From the NCBI GenBank assembly GCA_013399015.1, contig VWZX01008611.1, positions 821,472 through 885,471 of the forward strand: a stretch of 64,000 nucleotides of DNA, read 5' to 3'. This stretch comes from Galbula dea (Eukaryota; Chordata; Aves; Piciformes; Galbulidae). Shown here one piece after another: positions 1 to 13,018 of the stretch. The translations under genes and the position numbers were made by a program. Within the stretch, counting starts at the first letter, position 1. Every line of letters begins with the position of its first letter. The notes under the pieces are model-generated. The model saw only the letters and a program-made list of their open reading frames with translations. It was not told the origin of the DNA and did no database searches.

Positions 1-510
1 CAGGCTTGGACCTGGACTTACCTTTTCCAGCTTTAGGCACAGAGAAGGAGGCATCAGGAGGTGTCTGCTGAGACTTCCACTGGTGATGTGGCTTTGTTAC
101 AACCCAGAAGATTTTATTCTTAAGGCTCCAGCAGTCTGCCACCTCCTGCTCTATGGCCTGTACTGAGGAGAGGGTGAGTGGCACCACTAAACTATGCAGT
201 AAGATGAGAGTCTACACCAGAGAGAACCTTTTCTGCGGAGAAGGACAAAGCCTGAATTTAATCTGTGCCTAAAATTAGGAAAGATTTGTTTCTCTAGAGG
301 AGAACATGAGACCACAGAAGCTCTGCCCTTCAAGCATAAAGGGTGGAAGCCTAAACACAAGGTGACTGGGTGCAAGGGACTTAATGTTAAACAGATAAGG
401 AGCCCCCAGGATACTATGCCAACTAGAAATGACTCAGAAGGAAGGGCTAGGAGGTTCTGGAGGAGAAATCAAACCTTTGAACTCATTGAAGTTACCAGAG
501 AGTAGATCAG
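1..510. other. Intergenic DNA, nothing recognised
   Basis: No repeat, RNA gene or convincing exon is seen. Short open frames on the minus strand lack coding character. Confidence 0.6.
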
Positions 511-588
511 GATCTACTCTAGGGAATGCTGCTCTGACAGGGGGTTGGACTAGAGAATCTTTTGAGGTCCCTTCCAACATTCTGTGAA
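511..588 (+). mobile_element. CR1 LINE fragment, 3' end
   Basis: It holds the CR1 3' end: a GGGGGTTGGACTAGA motif, then GAGGTCCCTTCCAACATTCTGTGA. It is 5'-truncated, as usual for CR1. Only about 80 bases are recognisable. Confidence 0.75.
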
Positions 589-2717
589 TGGCAAGGAGCT
601 TGATTAGTAAGATGAATGGATTGGAAATAAGGCTCAGCTGCAGCAGCTGGGAAGTTGTGACCCCAGAAGATAAAGAGACTAACAATCTACAATGGTGATT
701 ATTTTCTTCAGGATGGGCAAGTGATTTATGGCTCATGTGCAGCCCAAGGAGGACCATTTCCCTACTAATTAGATAACAGAAGGGAAAAATGCCTCTGCAG
801 CTGTGGCAGGACTATTGAGTTATCTGTGAGCCCCTCTCATCCCTCACTGAAGGGCTGTGTTCACTTCACTGACTGAGAGAAGGAAGGAGGTGGCAAAGAC
901 ATGAGGCTTGAACTCGTTCCAGCGTCCCCTAGAAGCTTCTGGCCTTGCTCTGTCAAAGAGGCTGCTCAGTGCTGGCTGTGGCTGTGCAGCAGCTTTCCCT
1001 CTTCTAGTAGAGACCCTGATTTCCAAAGCTAACTGAAAGACATTTTCTTTCAAACCAGTAGAAACTAAACCTTTTCTGCAAACTTTTTGTCTGTGCCTGG
1101 CTTACCCAGGAGAGCTGAGGAGTGCAGTGGAGCTGCAGTGGGATTTTGGATGTGGGTCTTTATTTAGCAAGTGATGTTACACACATCAAGAAGCTTCTCT
1201 CTATATGTAGATAGCTTCAGCCCTTACATAGAGTTTGGAGTAGCTGAGCTGAAGTAATTCACTGCTAAGAGATGAAGAAGGCACAACTGGATGAGCCCTG
1301 GAACTGAAGAGTGATCCCATGCCATCAATGGGCTGCAATGAATGTTTTGCTTGATATTTCTAAACTTTATGATCTCTGTAATTCTACATTTAATATATTA
1401 TGGTGCTCCTGAAGCACTGGGGCATTGCTAACAGTGACAGCTGGGTTTCAGGCAACATGATACTCACTAACAGATAGATGATGCAGGAACACAGACCCTG
1501 GACCGTGCTCTTCCCTCAGCTGGGCTGCTCCAGCCTCAACTGTGGATGATTAGGAATCTTCTGTACCCCACAGGGAGCAGTTGCCCTCACAAGAGGGGCA
1601 AATCCTGACCCCATAACAGTTCTCAGTCCTTTGGACATGTTCCTTTTTCCCTGAAGGATTTCTGGAGCATTTTGCTCTGCTCTCTTGGGTGCTGCTTGTT
1701 GAATCTGCTCTGCTCCCTGGGCTCCTCCACGCTCAGCTGCTCTGGCTCACACAGAACCAATGCCATCTCCCTTCCAGCTGCTTCTTGTTCCAAAGGCTGA
1801 GGCTATCTCCTGTCTCATGAACATGTCTGCAGCTTTTCAGTGACTCTCATATGACTGAAGAGAATATATTCTGCTGGATTTGGGGGGCAAGGGCTCTTTA
1901 GTCCCCACCCCACTATTCTAATGCCCATATACACACAAAGAGCCAGTCCTGTGGTATCTATTACAGATTATTTCACGAAGCAACCAGCCAAGTCTTTGTT
2001 CTGTCACTTAGCAGAACAAAGTAAGCCTGAACTTGACCCTCCAGCCATTTTAAGCAAACAACATCTGCATGAAGCAATTAGGTTTCCAACATCCTGGCTC
2101 ACTGCAACGTCTTTTAAGAGCAAATCTTCTTGCAAAACACACTGTGTCATCACTGCAGTTGGTATGCTGTGTCAGGCACACACTGATCTTCTCTAGATCA
2201 TGCTAAGATAGTTTTATTATCTCTAAATGCCTTTTCTGGAGGCTGGGAATGAAGTGCAGAGAGAGCAATGGGAGTTGTCTTTCTCAAGCATGCTCAGAAA
2301 GAGCTGGAGGACTCCTCTAACTACCACACCCCCCATTAGCTCCTCAAAGGGATCTCCCGAAGCAGGTGTGCAGGAGAAGGGGAGGTGGCTGCAGGGGGTG
2401 TGAGCATAACCAAGGAGGAGCAGTGCCTGGAAGGATGTGGATCAGCTCCACTGCATGGTATTGCCCCAGCTCCGGCATGGAGAGAGACTCCCTTGGCAGC
2501 TGAAGGGCTCAGGAGCTTTGTGCTTGACCTCCTTGTTTCCTCCCTGAACTCTTGTTCTGTCTCTGTCTGTGTGCCCTGGTTCTCTTCTGCAGGTGGGTGC
2601 TTTGCCCACCCTCTGGCCACCTAAATCCCCCTGGCCTCCCCAGGCTGCAGGAGCAGCAGCTCCTCAGGTTTCTCCTCCTGCTCCTACCTTCACCAGATGT
2701 TCCCTGGCTCTGGATTG
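589..2717. other. Intergenic DNA, nothing recognised
   Basis: This is unique-looking sequence of mixed composition. I see no CR1, LTR, tandem array or coding exon. Confidence 0.6.
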
Positions 2718-2932
2718 TGGTGGTGTCCCAGCTGGGCAACCTGTTCCAGTGTCTCACCACCCTCAGGATCAAAATTCTCTTCCTTATAGCCAGTCTAAAT
2801 CTTCATCTTTTGATTTAAAACCATTTCCCCTTGTCCTGTCACTACAGGTCCTGCTGAACAGCTTATCCCCATCTTTCTTCTAAGCTGCCTCTAGGTACTG
2901 GAAGGCTGCAGTAAGTTCTCCCTGGAGACTTA
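2718..2932 (-). mobile_element. CR1 LINE fragment, reverse orientation
   Basis: Reverse-complement CR1: CAACCTGTTCCAGTGTCTCA, then a diverged 'TTAAAACCATTTCCCCTTGTCCTGTCACTA'-like segment and GTACTGGAAGGCTGCAGTAAG. It lacks the extreme 3' octamer tail. The proline-rich plus-strand frames across this stretch are accidental. Confidence 0.85.
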
Positions 2933-3963
2933 CATTTCAGCAACAAGTTAGAAGTGCATGGGCTTTTCCCCACCCCAGGATGGTCCTTTCTCACTGACTG
3001 CCAGGAGGAGACTGCTCTTCCATGGCTCCTGGGTGTCCAACAGCCTTGTCTGCACCAAGGACACTAATGCTGCCAGGCAGATGGAGCACATGTCTCTTCC
3101 CAGACATGTCCATCCCCCAGTCATGCTCTTCTCCTGAGAAACAGATGGTTACCCAGATCCTGACAGGTTGAATAAAGTCTAGCATTCACTTCCCCTGCTT
3201 TGTGGTCGAGGGCAGTAGCCAAGAGGCTGTTGAACACGCAGAGTCCCTTTCTCCTCTGTTCTCCTCTGGAGTGTGTCAGTGTGTGGCAGAGGCTGAGCAG
3301 GCTCAGGGGCTTTCAGCCTTCCACAGGCTTTAAGTTACTCCACACCACTTGCAAAACTCTGGCAGTAAAGTGCTGATGCTGATACACTCCCAAGGATGTG
3401 CAGTGAAGTCTGAGTACCCAGAGAAGCAGCAGTAGAAGCAGCACTGTTGAGGCTGGATCCCTCCATGGGCTGGCAGCCCCCTCTGGGATGACCTATAAAT
3501 TGCTCTGTTGGACTGAAGCTCCTAAACTTCTCTTGGATCACCCTTAGGTTTGCTAACAGCCAGTGAGGCTGTGGTCCCTTGCCAATCACAAATGAACCCA
3601 AAGAAGCCTGGAATTCCAACTATTCTGTTTGAGATTCTCAGGGAACCTTTCCAGCCTTGCCATGTTCTGCTAATCATTTCAGCATTTCACTTGCCAGGTG
3701 CTCACAAGCTCAGCGTTTTCATGTCTCTTTCCTCATCATACTGGCCAAACATTTTCCCAATTTGATCACTCAAAACAAGCCCTTGTATGTAGGCACCCAA
3801 ACCAACACCTTGCTCTGCAATGCTCTGAGCCTCCCATCCCTGAGAACCAGCCACTCTAGGTACCTCCATATGGGCTTAGGGGCCCTGACTTTTGGCAGCA
3901 AAATTCATGTTTGTGATAATTCCTGTGTTTTTAATAAGAACCTAAACATAAACCAGACCACAG

Positions 3964-3985
3964 AAAAAAAGAAAAGGGGGGGGGG
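3964..3985. repeat. A-run followed by a run of ten G
   Basis: A7-G-A4 followed by ten G. It is a likely site of sequencing or assembly length error. Confidence 0.9.
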
Positions 3986-5111
3986 AGAAAAACAATCCTC
4001 TGTGGGATATTTATGTGTTGATATAAAATATGGAATAATCCCTGGCTGTGGCATCTCTGTATGGAGACTTCTCTTTCAGCAGTGAATTATTGACCCAGTA
4101 GTTCAGACTGTCCTTGGAAGAAGATTTCTGTGTCTCATCTGTCCCAGACATAGGCTCCACACTGAGATGTTCTGCAGTAGAGTCAAGTGCCCACCATGCC
4201 CCAGCAGAAGGTCTCCATTTGCTCCCATGTTCTCACTTCTATTCCTGGGCCTTCTCAAAAATGCAGTTTAGTGTCCCTGGTGAGTGACTCCCCCCAGGTG
4301 TGCACACAGAGAGCTTCCACTAGGTACTTTCTTCCTGTTCCAGAGAGCATCTACAGAGAAGCATGAGAGCTGTGGAGCTGCCACAGCCTTGTCCATAGGT
4401 GCTTGCTGCCATCAAAACCTCCCAGATAGGATGTGTGCAGCACCTTCAGCCTGGCCCAGGCTCTGCAGCTGGAGCTCCAGAGGGCACAGAGCTCCCTGCT
4501 CAAGCCATACATTGAGGCAAAGCTTCCCCTTCCTGGGTAAACTCCCCTCCCATGCACTGTTAGGCTAGAAGATGAATTTCACCTAGGCAGAGACCTCTGA
4601 TGGGGCTTAGTCCTCCCATGGCTCTGTGTGTGACTCAGCTCCCTGGCTGTGGCCAGATGTTCTACAAAGCCTTCTTCATTCTTTACATTCAGTCCTTCTC
4701 AGCTTCCTTTACACCCACCCAAAATCTTTCCCATGTTTTTTCTTCCTTACTAGGAAAACAAACCTGTGAAGAGGGAGAAGTGAAGGGTTACATCTGGAGA
4801 GAGTTATGGCTGTGGCTCAGAGGAACAGCTGGAATGTCTGGAATGAGGAAGTCCCTTCCACTCAGCCATTTCTCTCCTCTCCTGGGGAAGGACAGACACA
4901 TGCTGCTGCTGTGGACAGAGCACAGCCCTGCTGCCAATCCCAGTGAGGGACTGCAACAACATCCCTGCTGAGAGCAGGGGTGGGCAGTGGTGTTGGGGCT
5001 ACCAGCATCATGAGCATCTCACCATCAGAGAGTACCCATCTTGAAGGCACTTGTAAGAAGTGCATGGACCACCCCAGCTTTGGGACCTCCCTTCCCTGCC
5101 CACTGAAACAC

Positions 5112-5189
5112 CAGCCCAACCCCACACAGCCCAGCCCAGCCCAGCCCAACCATTCCAACCCAGTCCATTCCACTCCAGCCCAGCCAAGT
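5112..5189 (+). repeat. CCCAG-type pentamer tract
   Basis: Four clean CAGCC units (about 5,128-5,149) sit inside a wider degenerate C/A-rich tract. The tryptophan- and glycine-rich minus-strand frames here are products of this repeat and not proteins. Confidence 0.85.
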
Positions 5190-6498
5190 GGAGCTCAGCA
5201 TCAGCACAGCCCTGCCATGCTGCAAGAGCTGCTCCTTCCCCTCCCCTCCCACTAGCAAACATCACACTGACAGAAATGACAAATGGGTTGAGGGGAATGA
5301 GATTAGATAAAGAATAAGAGGAAGGGAGGAGGCAAAAGAGAAATAAACTCCTCCTGCTGCCATGTCATCACTGGAACATCTGCCTCATGTCTGGCTGAGC
5401 CAATGTTCTCCTCTCTGGAACCCCATGGCAGGGCAATGAATGCTGATAAATCACAAGGGTTTGGTTGTTTTGTTTTAAGATCTCAGATGCTATGGTGGAA
5501 AAAAAGAGGGTAAAAAGGAAAGAATGGGCACTTTATCTCACCTTCCATCTGCTGACACAGAAACCACAACTTTAATTAGAGAGTAAAGTGCCATAAACCA
5601 CAGAAAAGGGCAGGTTTTGTCCACTTCTGCCTGGACTCCAACTCATACACAAGACATTCATGGTTCTCTCCCTTCCTTTGGTGGTGGGAGGAAAGGATCC
5701 TGGTCTTTCTGGTCTTTAGGAGTTGTTTATATATGTTCCTGACTGATGAACTTCTCTATGCACACATGAGCTGGTCCATCCAATAAAAAGTCATCTTAAA
5801 AATCAAGCCATAAATTATGGGATGATTTCACTGCAAAGGTTAGGGGAAAGTCAGAATTGTTTGCTAGTGTTTATTCTGTCCCTCTCTAAGAGATGCTCAA
5901 TCAAAAGGCAGCATGCACTGGGGGCTTCTCCAGTTGTGTTTGTACACTCTGTCCCCCACACCCTCACAGAGAGCTAGGGAGAAGAAGATAAACTGTTTGT
6001 GAAGCCAAAGATGGGCCAGGTACCTTCAACAGAGAGTCTGAGCAGCCTGAGCCTCCATCCCCTCCACTGCTCCTCTGGGAGCTGGTGCTGGCATTTCCAA
6101 TCAGTTTGCTCCTGAGATGCGTCCAAGGAAGGGACTGGAGGAGCTGGTGTCAGCTGCACCACTGCCTGGGGGAGCTCCATGCCTCTCAGAGACCCAGAAG
6201 GAGCTGACTGAGAAGTTTCCATCACTGACAGGTGGTGTTACAGTGGAAAGGCTTTCGAGGTTTGGTTCTGCTCACACAGATCATTTGCTGCCACAGTAAC
6301 TCTTGGAGGCTGAAATGGCCTCACCACAACCTAGGACAGGGGTGGAGAACAATCTTTGACCACCAAAAGATATCACAGCCAGGAAGAGTTGGCTAAGAGT
6401 CCTTCTGGCCATCTACCACCCCTGGAGGGGGACTCTCCACTGTTTCTTGTGCAGGGGCTGGGGGCTAGGTATGAGCAAGAGGGTTGCTCAGGAGAGAA

Positions 6499-6884
6499 GG
6501 ATAAGGAATTGGCTGGATGGTTGCACTCAAAAAATTGAGGTCAATGGCTCAATGTCCAGGTGGAGACCAGTGACAAGTGGTGACCCTGAGGGGTCCCATT
6601 TGGGACATCTTTGCTGGGACATGGACAGTGGGTTCAAGTGCACCCTCAGCAAGTTTGAGGATGACACCAAGCTGTGTGGTGCAGTTGGTACTCTAGAGGG
6701 AAAGGATTTATCCAGAGAGACATGGAGATGCTGGAGAGGTGGGCCTGTGTGAACCACAGGAGGTTCAACCAGGCCAAGAGTAAGGTCAGAGCAATCCCAA
6801 ACATGGGGACAGGCTGGACAATGAGTAGATTGAGAGTAGCCCTGTGGAGGAGCTCCAACCCAAACCCTTCTGTGATTCTATGAG
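6499..6884 (+). mobile_element. CR1 LINE fragment with reverse-transcriptase coding remnant
   Basis: The translated plus strand carries the CR1 ORF2 sequence around the reverse-transcriptase active site: IRNWLDGCTQ, then NGSMSRWRPVTSG, MDSGFKCTLSKF, and EDDTKLCGAVGTLEG, where the usual F-A-D-D box reads F-E-D-D. A small deletion removes part of the usual GSVLGP...LFNI segment. After the 'ERWA.VN' region the copy jumps to a 3' tail (CTTCTGTGATTCTATGA), so it is internally deleted and inactive. Confidence 0.85.
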
Positions 6885-7702
6885 ATGCCCTGCAAAGCCA
6901 TAGCAATCTGCTGTAGTGTGCCCCAGACTGCACACAGGCTGCATGCCAGCACCTGAGCAGGATGGCTCCTGTGTGAAGTGACCACAGATCAGCACAGCCA
7001 AACATCCTGGGCATTGTCAGCAGAGAACAAAGCAGCTACAGAACACCAAAATAACTTACAGCTCGGAGAGCACCATGCTTGGGACTGCAGGAGGACAAAC
7101 GCTGCTCCTCTACTCAGTGCCAGGATTTTAAAGATAGGATGAAACTCAGAGCTGCACTTTAGTTACTTCATTGTTCTACAAGTACAAAGAGGTTGCAGAA
7201 AAGTGGACTCTGGAGCTGGACAGGTCTGCTGAGTTTAGCCATTAACGTGATATCCTCAATATCCTCTGCTGAGACCCTGCTGTCTTCAGAAAGAGTCAAA
7301 GAAGCATGAGATAGAGAAGACCTGCAAGGTCACCCAGTCCATCTCTTTGACAGTGTTTGTTGTTCTGTTCCTCCCTGGTTTCCTATGTCTTAATTTAAAT
7401 TTGCCTTTATTTCCTTCCTCCTTATCAGCCACATGGATCTCCTTTAAAACAACTGCCCCTGCTCAGGCTCAGATCAGATAACAGCACACATGTCATGGCT
7501 TTCTCCTGCAGAACCAGGAATTGCTCTGCTCCCATCCAAAGCACCAGGGCAGTTAATAACTCTTGTCCTCAGCTCTTCAGTTTTGCTTCTTCTGTCTACT
7601 TTGATTTTTAGCAGTGTGGCCAGCAGCCTTCCTCATTATTTGTCATTATAAATAAACTGAGGGTTGCTGAGAGGCTGAGGACTTCATGTGACATTTGTCA
7701 GG
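6885..7702. other. Intergenic DNA, nothing recognised
   Basis: A short phrase near 7,317-7,345 (CTGCAAGGTCACCCAGTCCA) faintly resembles a reverse retroelement 3' end but is too short to call. Confidence 0.55.
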
Positions 7703-7795
7703 GAACTAGGCTGGAGAGATGGGCAGAGAGGAACATCTGGAACTCAACAAGGGCCAGTGCAGGGTCCTGCCCCTGGGAAGGAATAACCCCATGTC
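7703..7795 (+). mobile_element. CR1 ORF2 fragment, short
   Basis: The sequence runs GGCTGGAGAGATGGGCAGAG, AACTCAACAAGGGCCAGTGCA, then GGGTCCTGCCCCTGGGAAGG, matching the CR1 ORF2 C-terminal region (WA...FNKAKC.VLHLG). Both ends are lost. Confidence 0.7.
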
Positions 7796-9580
7796 TTTTC
7801 AAAAGCAAACAAACAACAACCCCATTGCCACTGACACCCCTGGGGTCAGCTGTTGAGCAGCTAGGACACTATCAGCTCTTCCAAAGTGCTCCAAAAAGCA
7901 TGTGGAGAACCACAGTGTGAAGTGACAGAAAAGTCATCCGTGGAAGCTTCTCAAACTCATCAAGAATAACTCATCCAAGAATAAGCATTGGTTCCCTTTT
8001 GTCCCTAAAGGAACTGAAAATAGGTGTTCCTGCCTACTTCATCACAAGATCCTTCTGCCCACTTCACATAACTTGAATATTCCAGTGCTCAGGAGCTGAG
8101 GCTGAGGCAAACTGTGGTCACACTCCAGGGTGCAGAGGAAGGCTGCTGGTCCCAGCAACTCCCACTGCACTAGCAGGCAGCTCTGAGGCCACATCTGCAA
8201 ATCATTCACATCAGTGTCTTTGGTTCCACATCAAATAATCTCCTACAACTGTCCAGTTCTGGAATTTATATGTGGTTAGTGAGATAAATGTTGAATGATC
8301 TTATACATAGATATACACACAGCAGACAAAGGATAATCACAGGGTCAAGGAGAAATGGTTGTGAGGAACAGATATTGGGTGATAGGAAACAGGGGGTTTG
8401 TTAAACAGCTCATTTGTAGCTGTCTGCAGAAAGGAAAGGGAGGGTGAGAGCCTGCCCACGTGTGAGATAACAGCAGCATCAGCTGTAAAAATTCTAGATG
8501 CACTAAGAGCAGCCAGAGCCTAAAGTCTAGACAACCTACAGCCACAGGTTGTCAGCAGGGGCACATCTGCAGCCCTTCCACTGGCATTTTCTGGAGGGTC
8601 ACAAGGGTCAGGAGGAGATTCCTGAGGTTTAGGAAAGTAGCAGATTTGAATCTCATGTTTTAAAGAGGGCAAAGGACAGGAAACTATAAGCCAGCAAATG
8701 GAACCTTGTTTGTAGAGAAACCTGGACACTGCTGAAGTGATCTGGGGCAAGGACACCTGGAAAGGTTCACTCTGATGAAGGGAAGCTAGAATGGTTTATA
8801 ACTCATGAGATTGTTTGAGGTCCTCAGAGCTATTACTGCCATGACTGCTGTGAAGCAGATACACTCACTTGGATCATAAGAGCAGGAGTGTGGTTAGTGT
8901 GCAACAGCCCAGACTGCTGCTTCCCAGGGCTCCAGCTGAAGTTCCTGTGGTGCTGCAGGGAAGGTTAAGGGCTAGGCAGATGCTGCTGTTTTCAGGGTTA
9001 GGACAGAGGTTACAATCCAAATGCTTCTACAAATCCAAAAGACTTCCTTTTTCTATGGATTCTTTATTCATTCTCTTTTATGAATTCTCTTTTCACTGAC
9101 ATTTGGCAACACAATATTAAGTCATTTTTGAAGTCAGTATTTCATTCTTCCCTTGGCATTTCTTTTACAGCAACAGGAATGAATCCTAGTATCTTGCAGT
9201 CAGAGCAAAATCAATTTCAGTGGCAAGGTCTGCTGAGATGGCAGCACTTCCCCTTCCAAGCAGAGGTCAGAATTTGGGGCTGGGAAGTGAATCCCCACTG
9301 AAGACACCTTTGCCCCATGCAGACCTTCTGCAAAGCCAGTTCTGTGTCTGGTTATTGTTTCTCTCAAGAGTAAGAAGTACAGAAAGAGGCATTTCTCCAT
9401 CTGCCCTTCTTGCCTTGGTGAAGTTTTCTGCCAGGCTTTGCCCCCTCAGGCAGAGGTGATGTTTCCATGGGGCTCCATGCTTACAGCTTTTTCCCCTTCT
9501 CTCCTGAGAGTTGTTCCCAGCCATATTTCACTCAGGTAACACTACAAAGGGGGCTCTCTCCCTTGATGTTCTTTTGTCTG
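7796..9580. other. Intergenic DNA
   Basis: Apart from the doubtful CR1 remnant at 8,585-8,745, nothing is recognised. Confidence 0.55.
8585..8745 (+). mobile_element. Probable old CR1 ORF2 fragment
   Basis: A diverged match to the CR1 reverse-transcriptase stretch 'aggagagattcctgat...tttaaaaagggcaaa...gaactacaggccag' is visible as GGAGGAGATTCCTGAGG and TTTAAAGAGGGCAAAGGACA. It is too decayed to be certain; it could be a chance match. Confidence 0.4.
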
Positions 9581-9717
9581 CTTTCTCCACTCTCCTTTGC
9601 CATATTTCACCCATAAAAGACTGGATGCCTGTGAGTTCATGCAGGTGAAGGGAATTTCACTTTCATTTCCAAACCCTAAGGCTTTGCAGTGAGGGAGTGG
9701 GAGAGGAGCTCTGAGGC
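9581..9717 (+). repeat. Unclassified dispersed repeat, copy A
   Basis: The stretch reads in part CATATTTCACCCATAAAAGA, GAGTTCATGCAGGTGAAGGG and TTTCCAAACCCTAAGGCTTT. Its reverse complement recurs at 13,019-13,169 at about 90% identity by eye. It does not match the CR1 segments I recognise, and I see no retroviral or coding features. Confidence 0.8.
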
Positions 9718-12700
9718 TGAGTCTGGATGCTGCTGTGCAGGGCAAAGCTGTCAGGGGAGGTTACTTTGTTGATGCATCACAGAGTCAGATCTTCTAGCCC
9801 TGAAAGATACTTGTTTGAAGAGCAAAGAGCAACTAGGATTTCTGGCCACTTCTCACCTTCTAGCACTCTGATTAAACAAGGGTGGCTGCCAATAAAGAAG
9901 GAAAACTCTTCCTACTGTGCATTGGAACCTACAGGAGAGTTACTTAGTGCTTAGCATTGTCATTAAGGCAGCAATAGATTTTCATAAGGTTTCCATTTTC
10001 ACAGGCTAAAGGCCATATTCATCCCAGATGTGACTTCATTAGTGCCAATACAGCCTCATGGAGAATAAATTTGGCCTGGTGATTTTAAGAGCTCTCTGTG
10101 TGGGGACTCTTCTAAAGTCCATGTCACTGTCTGTGTCAAGCCATGAGAAGGAGAATCTCTTGGAGTCTCCTAGCTGTTCTTCAGCAGAGATATTATGTGA
10201 AACTGAACAGCCCAAGCTCAGGCAGCTCTCAGTGACCAGGAGCTCCACAGCTAGGAGTGCTTCTGGTACAAGTGTGAGGCAGGGAGAGATGAAGCTGGGA
10301 TGTAGCTAGGAGGAGGCTGTGCAGCCCCACATCTGGGTACCCCTATCCCTCCCTCAGGACCAACACAAGGCTGAAGCCCATTCAGGGTGTGTGATAACTC
10401 ACTATTTCTCACTATCTTCATCTGTGGCAACCATTCTTATCTAGAAGGAGTAGAGAGATCAAATAGGTGATGGCAAGAGAGGGAGAAGGGTTGAGATGCA
10501 GAAATTATTTTGGAGCAGAGCCATCATGAGGGCAGTCAAGAATATGCAGCACCCAGTGTTCCCAGAATGCTCCTTATTGGTAGTTTTCCATGATACATTT
10601 AAATAGCATTGTATAGATGGAAGAAAACCTGGTTTGTGTGTTGAGAGCAGCAAATTTGGTCTGAAAAACACAGTGATGCCTCTGACCCTGCACACCATTC
10701 TGAGTGCCCTCAGGCTGCCCAAGGGTTCATTCAGGTCCATGAAAACGGTGCTGTTAACTTTCTGTGAAGAGTTAAACCTCTGAAGCCAGAAGCTCTGCCC
10801 TCAGTAGAGGTCTTGGCACACTTGGTACATGATGTTCCTTCTAAGGACTGCTCAGAGGGCTTCTGTGTAACTGCCCCTGGTCAAGCTTTTCTCTCCGTGG
10901 TTCAGCCATGGCTTTTGACACCCTGTTGCACTCCAAGAATAGAGGGATTATTTTTATGATTTAAAACATAAAAAAGGTACAGAATCTAGGGAAAGGGAAG
11001 TTTATAGAAGACATGGAAGTGATGACCAGCGCTCTGGATCCAAATAATGAAGGAGCTAAAACCTCCTGTAGTTAACATCACCTCATTTTGAAAGGGACAA
11101 AAATGATGACTTGCTATATTCCTAATGGAAGTCATGATGTCTGAGTGCAGTTACCTGAAAAAAAAACCAGGCTGAAATGTTGAAAGCCTCTGGTGTTAAG
11201 TCTAAAAGTCAGCTTGGAGTGAGCCAAGCCCAGACTTTCTTGCTGATAACACAGTTAAACAAAGTAATACTTCTTTGATTAAGTGTGGCCTGGATTTTTC
11301 TCTGCTTGCATCTCTCTAGTCACATTGAAAATACACTGTCAGTTAAAAGTCAGGAGAATTCCAGTCATGGCTTTGTTTATACAAGCTGCCACTTCTTTTG
11401 CCAGGTCATTGGTGGAGTTTTGCAGCAAAATAAACATAGATTGAAAAGATAAACTACTCTAATACAAAACCAGCCTCTTAACATTAACCAAGGGCCATTT
11501 GAGAAAAACACACCAAAAATAAAATAAAACCTCAGAAAAAGGGAGAAGAGAGAGGACAGAGGCAAAAAAAAAAAGATAAATCATGGATCCAAAGTGATGC
11601 AACTATAACATCTCTGACATAGAATGCTGGGATATCCAGACATGGCCTCTAAGGTGCTTCCTTATGACACCGTGTAGGAGAGGGGGAAAGGAGTTCCTGG
11701 GGCCAATGCAGATGCCATCCAGTGCTAAAACTCATGAGAAAGAAACACCACAGACCCCTCCTTGGGGTGTTCTACCTCTGTCATTCTGAAGAGAAAGAAA
11801 TGAGAAGGGTGAAGGTTTTCTCCCCTGGCAGCCACTGCACCCCCTGGCAGGTACCCTGCTCTCCAGGGAAGTGTCACTGCCACAGCACACAGGGAGCAAC
11901 CTGCACCAGCCCCATCTCCAAAGGAAAGAGGTTCCCCAAGAAAGGTGTCACCACCTGCAGGGGACTGTGGTGTCCACTAGCCCCACCTACTCTCTGCTCT
12001 TTCCCTGCATTAACCTGGAAGCTGCAGAGCTGGAAGAGGGAGAGCCTGGTCCAGAAATCAGAAAGGGGCTCACGACTTTGAACACTTTTGGTTTGGGAGC
12101 AGGTGGCAGCAGACCCTAGCACCCTCAGCAGGGAGGAAGTCTCCCCAGCTCCTAAGGCTGCTGAGGCTCCTAAGACAAAGGTGAGCTACCAACCTGCTCA
12201 GCATTGGAACCTCCTAGGAGAGACAGCTCCAGGCACCACGGATCTGCCAGTAGACAGGACTCTGCACAGGAGCTACCCCTGAACTCCTCAAGAAGCTGAC
12301 TGAAGTTTCCAGCCTCAGAAGTCAGACCCAAAGTGAGAGCAGGAAAAAATAAAATAAAAATCAAGGGAAAAATAAATCCCAAAAAATGGTTTTTTGCCTC
12401 TTACATAATTCCTCAGATTTTGGAAGAGAAAGCTGACATCCACATTGTTTAATCTGCTAGAAAATGCAATTATCTGCCCAATCTATAGGGAAAAAATGGA
12501 ATTGGAAAGCTCTGAATTGCTTTGCAAGAGAAATAGCCAATAAAAAGCTGTTACTGAAACAACACATGCTTTTAGAATTAAAATCAGAATGACCAGATTA
12601 TATTAGATAAATAATAAGATCTCAGGCAAAAAAGAAACCCAACTCCATAGGAAATTATAGCTCATGTAATTTACTACATGGGAATCCATAGTCCCTTTTA

Positions 12701-13018
12701 ATATGAGGATTCATAGCTCATTCTGTGAGACACAAATCAATCAATGACAGGCTTTCAAATAGGCTTTTAATGAATGTTTTGTATTGACACACAAAATGAC
12801 ATGAACACTGACATTCTTTTCCCTTTCCAGGGATGCTGGTACAAGTAGCAGATGTGGAAGGTAACAGAGACAAACCTCCTGCAAAGGTTGCATTCCATCT
12901 TATGGCATTCAGCTGGGAGCTTGCAGTCCTCAGTTTGGGCTCTTGGGCAGTGCTAAAGCCCAGCCAAGCTCCCGGGTGCTGCAAACCCCACAGGTGTAAA
13001 ACCACACCTGGGGTGTCC
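9718..13018. other. Intergenic DNA between the inverted repeat copies
   Basis: About 3.3 kb lie between the two arms. The section 12,340-12,720 is AT-rich and contains blocks such as GTTTAATCTGCTAGAAAATG and AATAGCCAATAAAAAGCTGT that could be conserved non-coding sequence. The frames at 11,722-12,282 are not convincing exons. Confidence 0.55.

Larger units (their letters stand above)
2933..6498. other. Intergenic DNA with simple repeats only
   Basis: Apart from the G10 run and the CCCAG tract listed separately, no feature is recognised. Confidence 0.6.

Noticed and set aside
844..1053. Minus-strand frame containing FDRARPE, recalling the GFFDRARP-like tail motif of an integrin alpha chain
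   Set aside because: The GFF part and the membrane segment are missing, and the strand is wrong for the expected ITGA8 orientation. I take it as chance.
2569..2883. Proline-rich plus-strand frames near 2.6-2.9 kb
   Set aside because: They overlap a reverse CR1 fragment and change frame freely.
5008..5265. Tryptophan/glycine-rich minus-strand frames
   Set aside because: They are translation of the CCCAG pentamer tract.
5990..6235. Resemblance between a segment here and 12,240-12,330 (GCTGACTGA(G)AAGTTTCCA)
   Set aside because: The shared part is about 20 bases with weak flanks, too short to call a repeat family.
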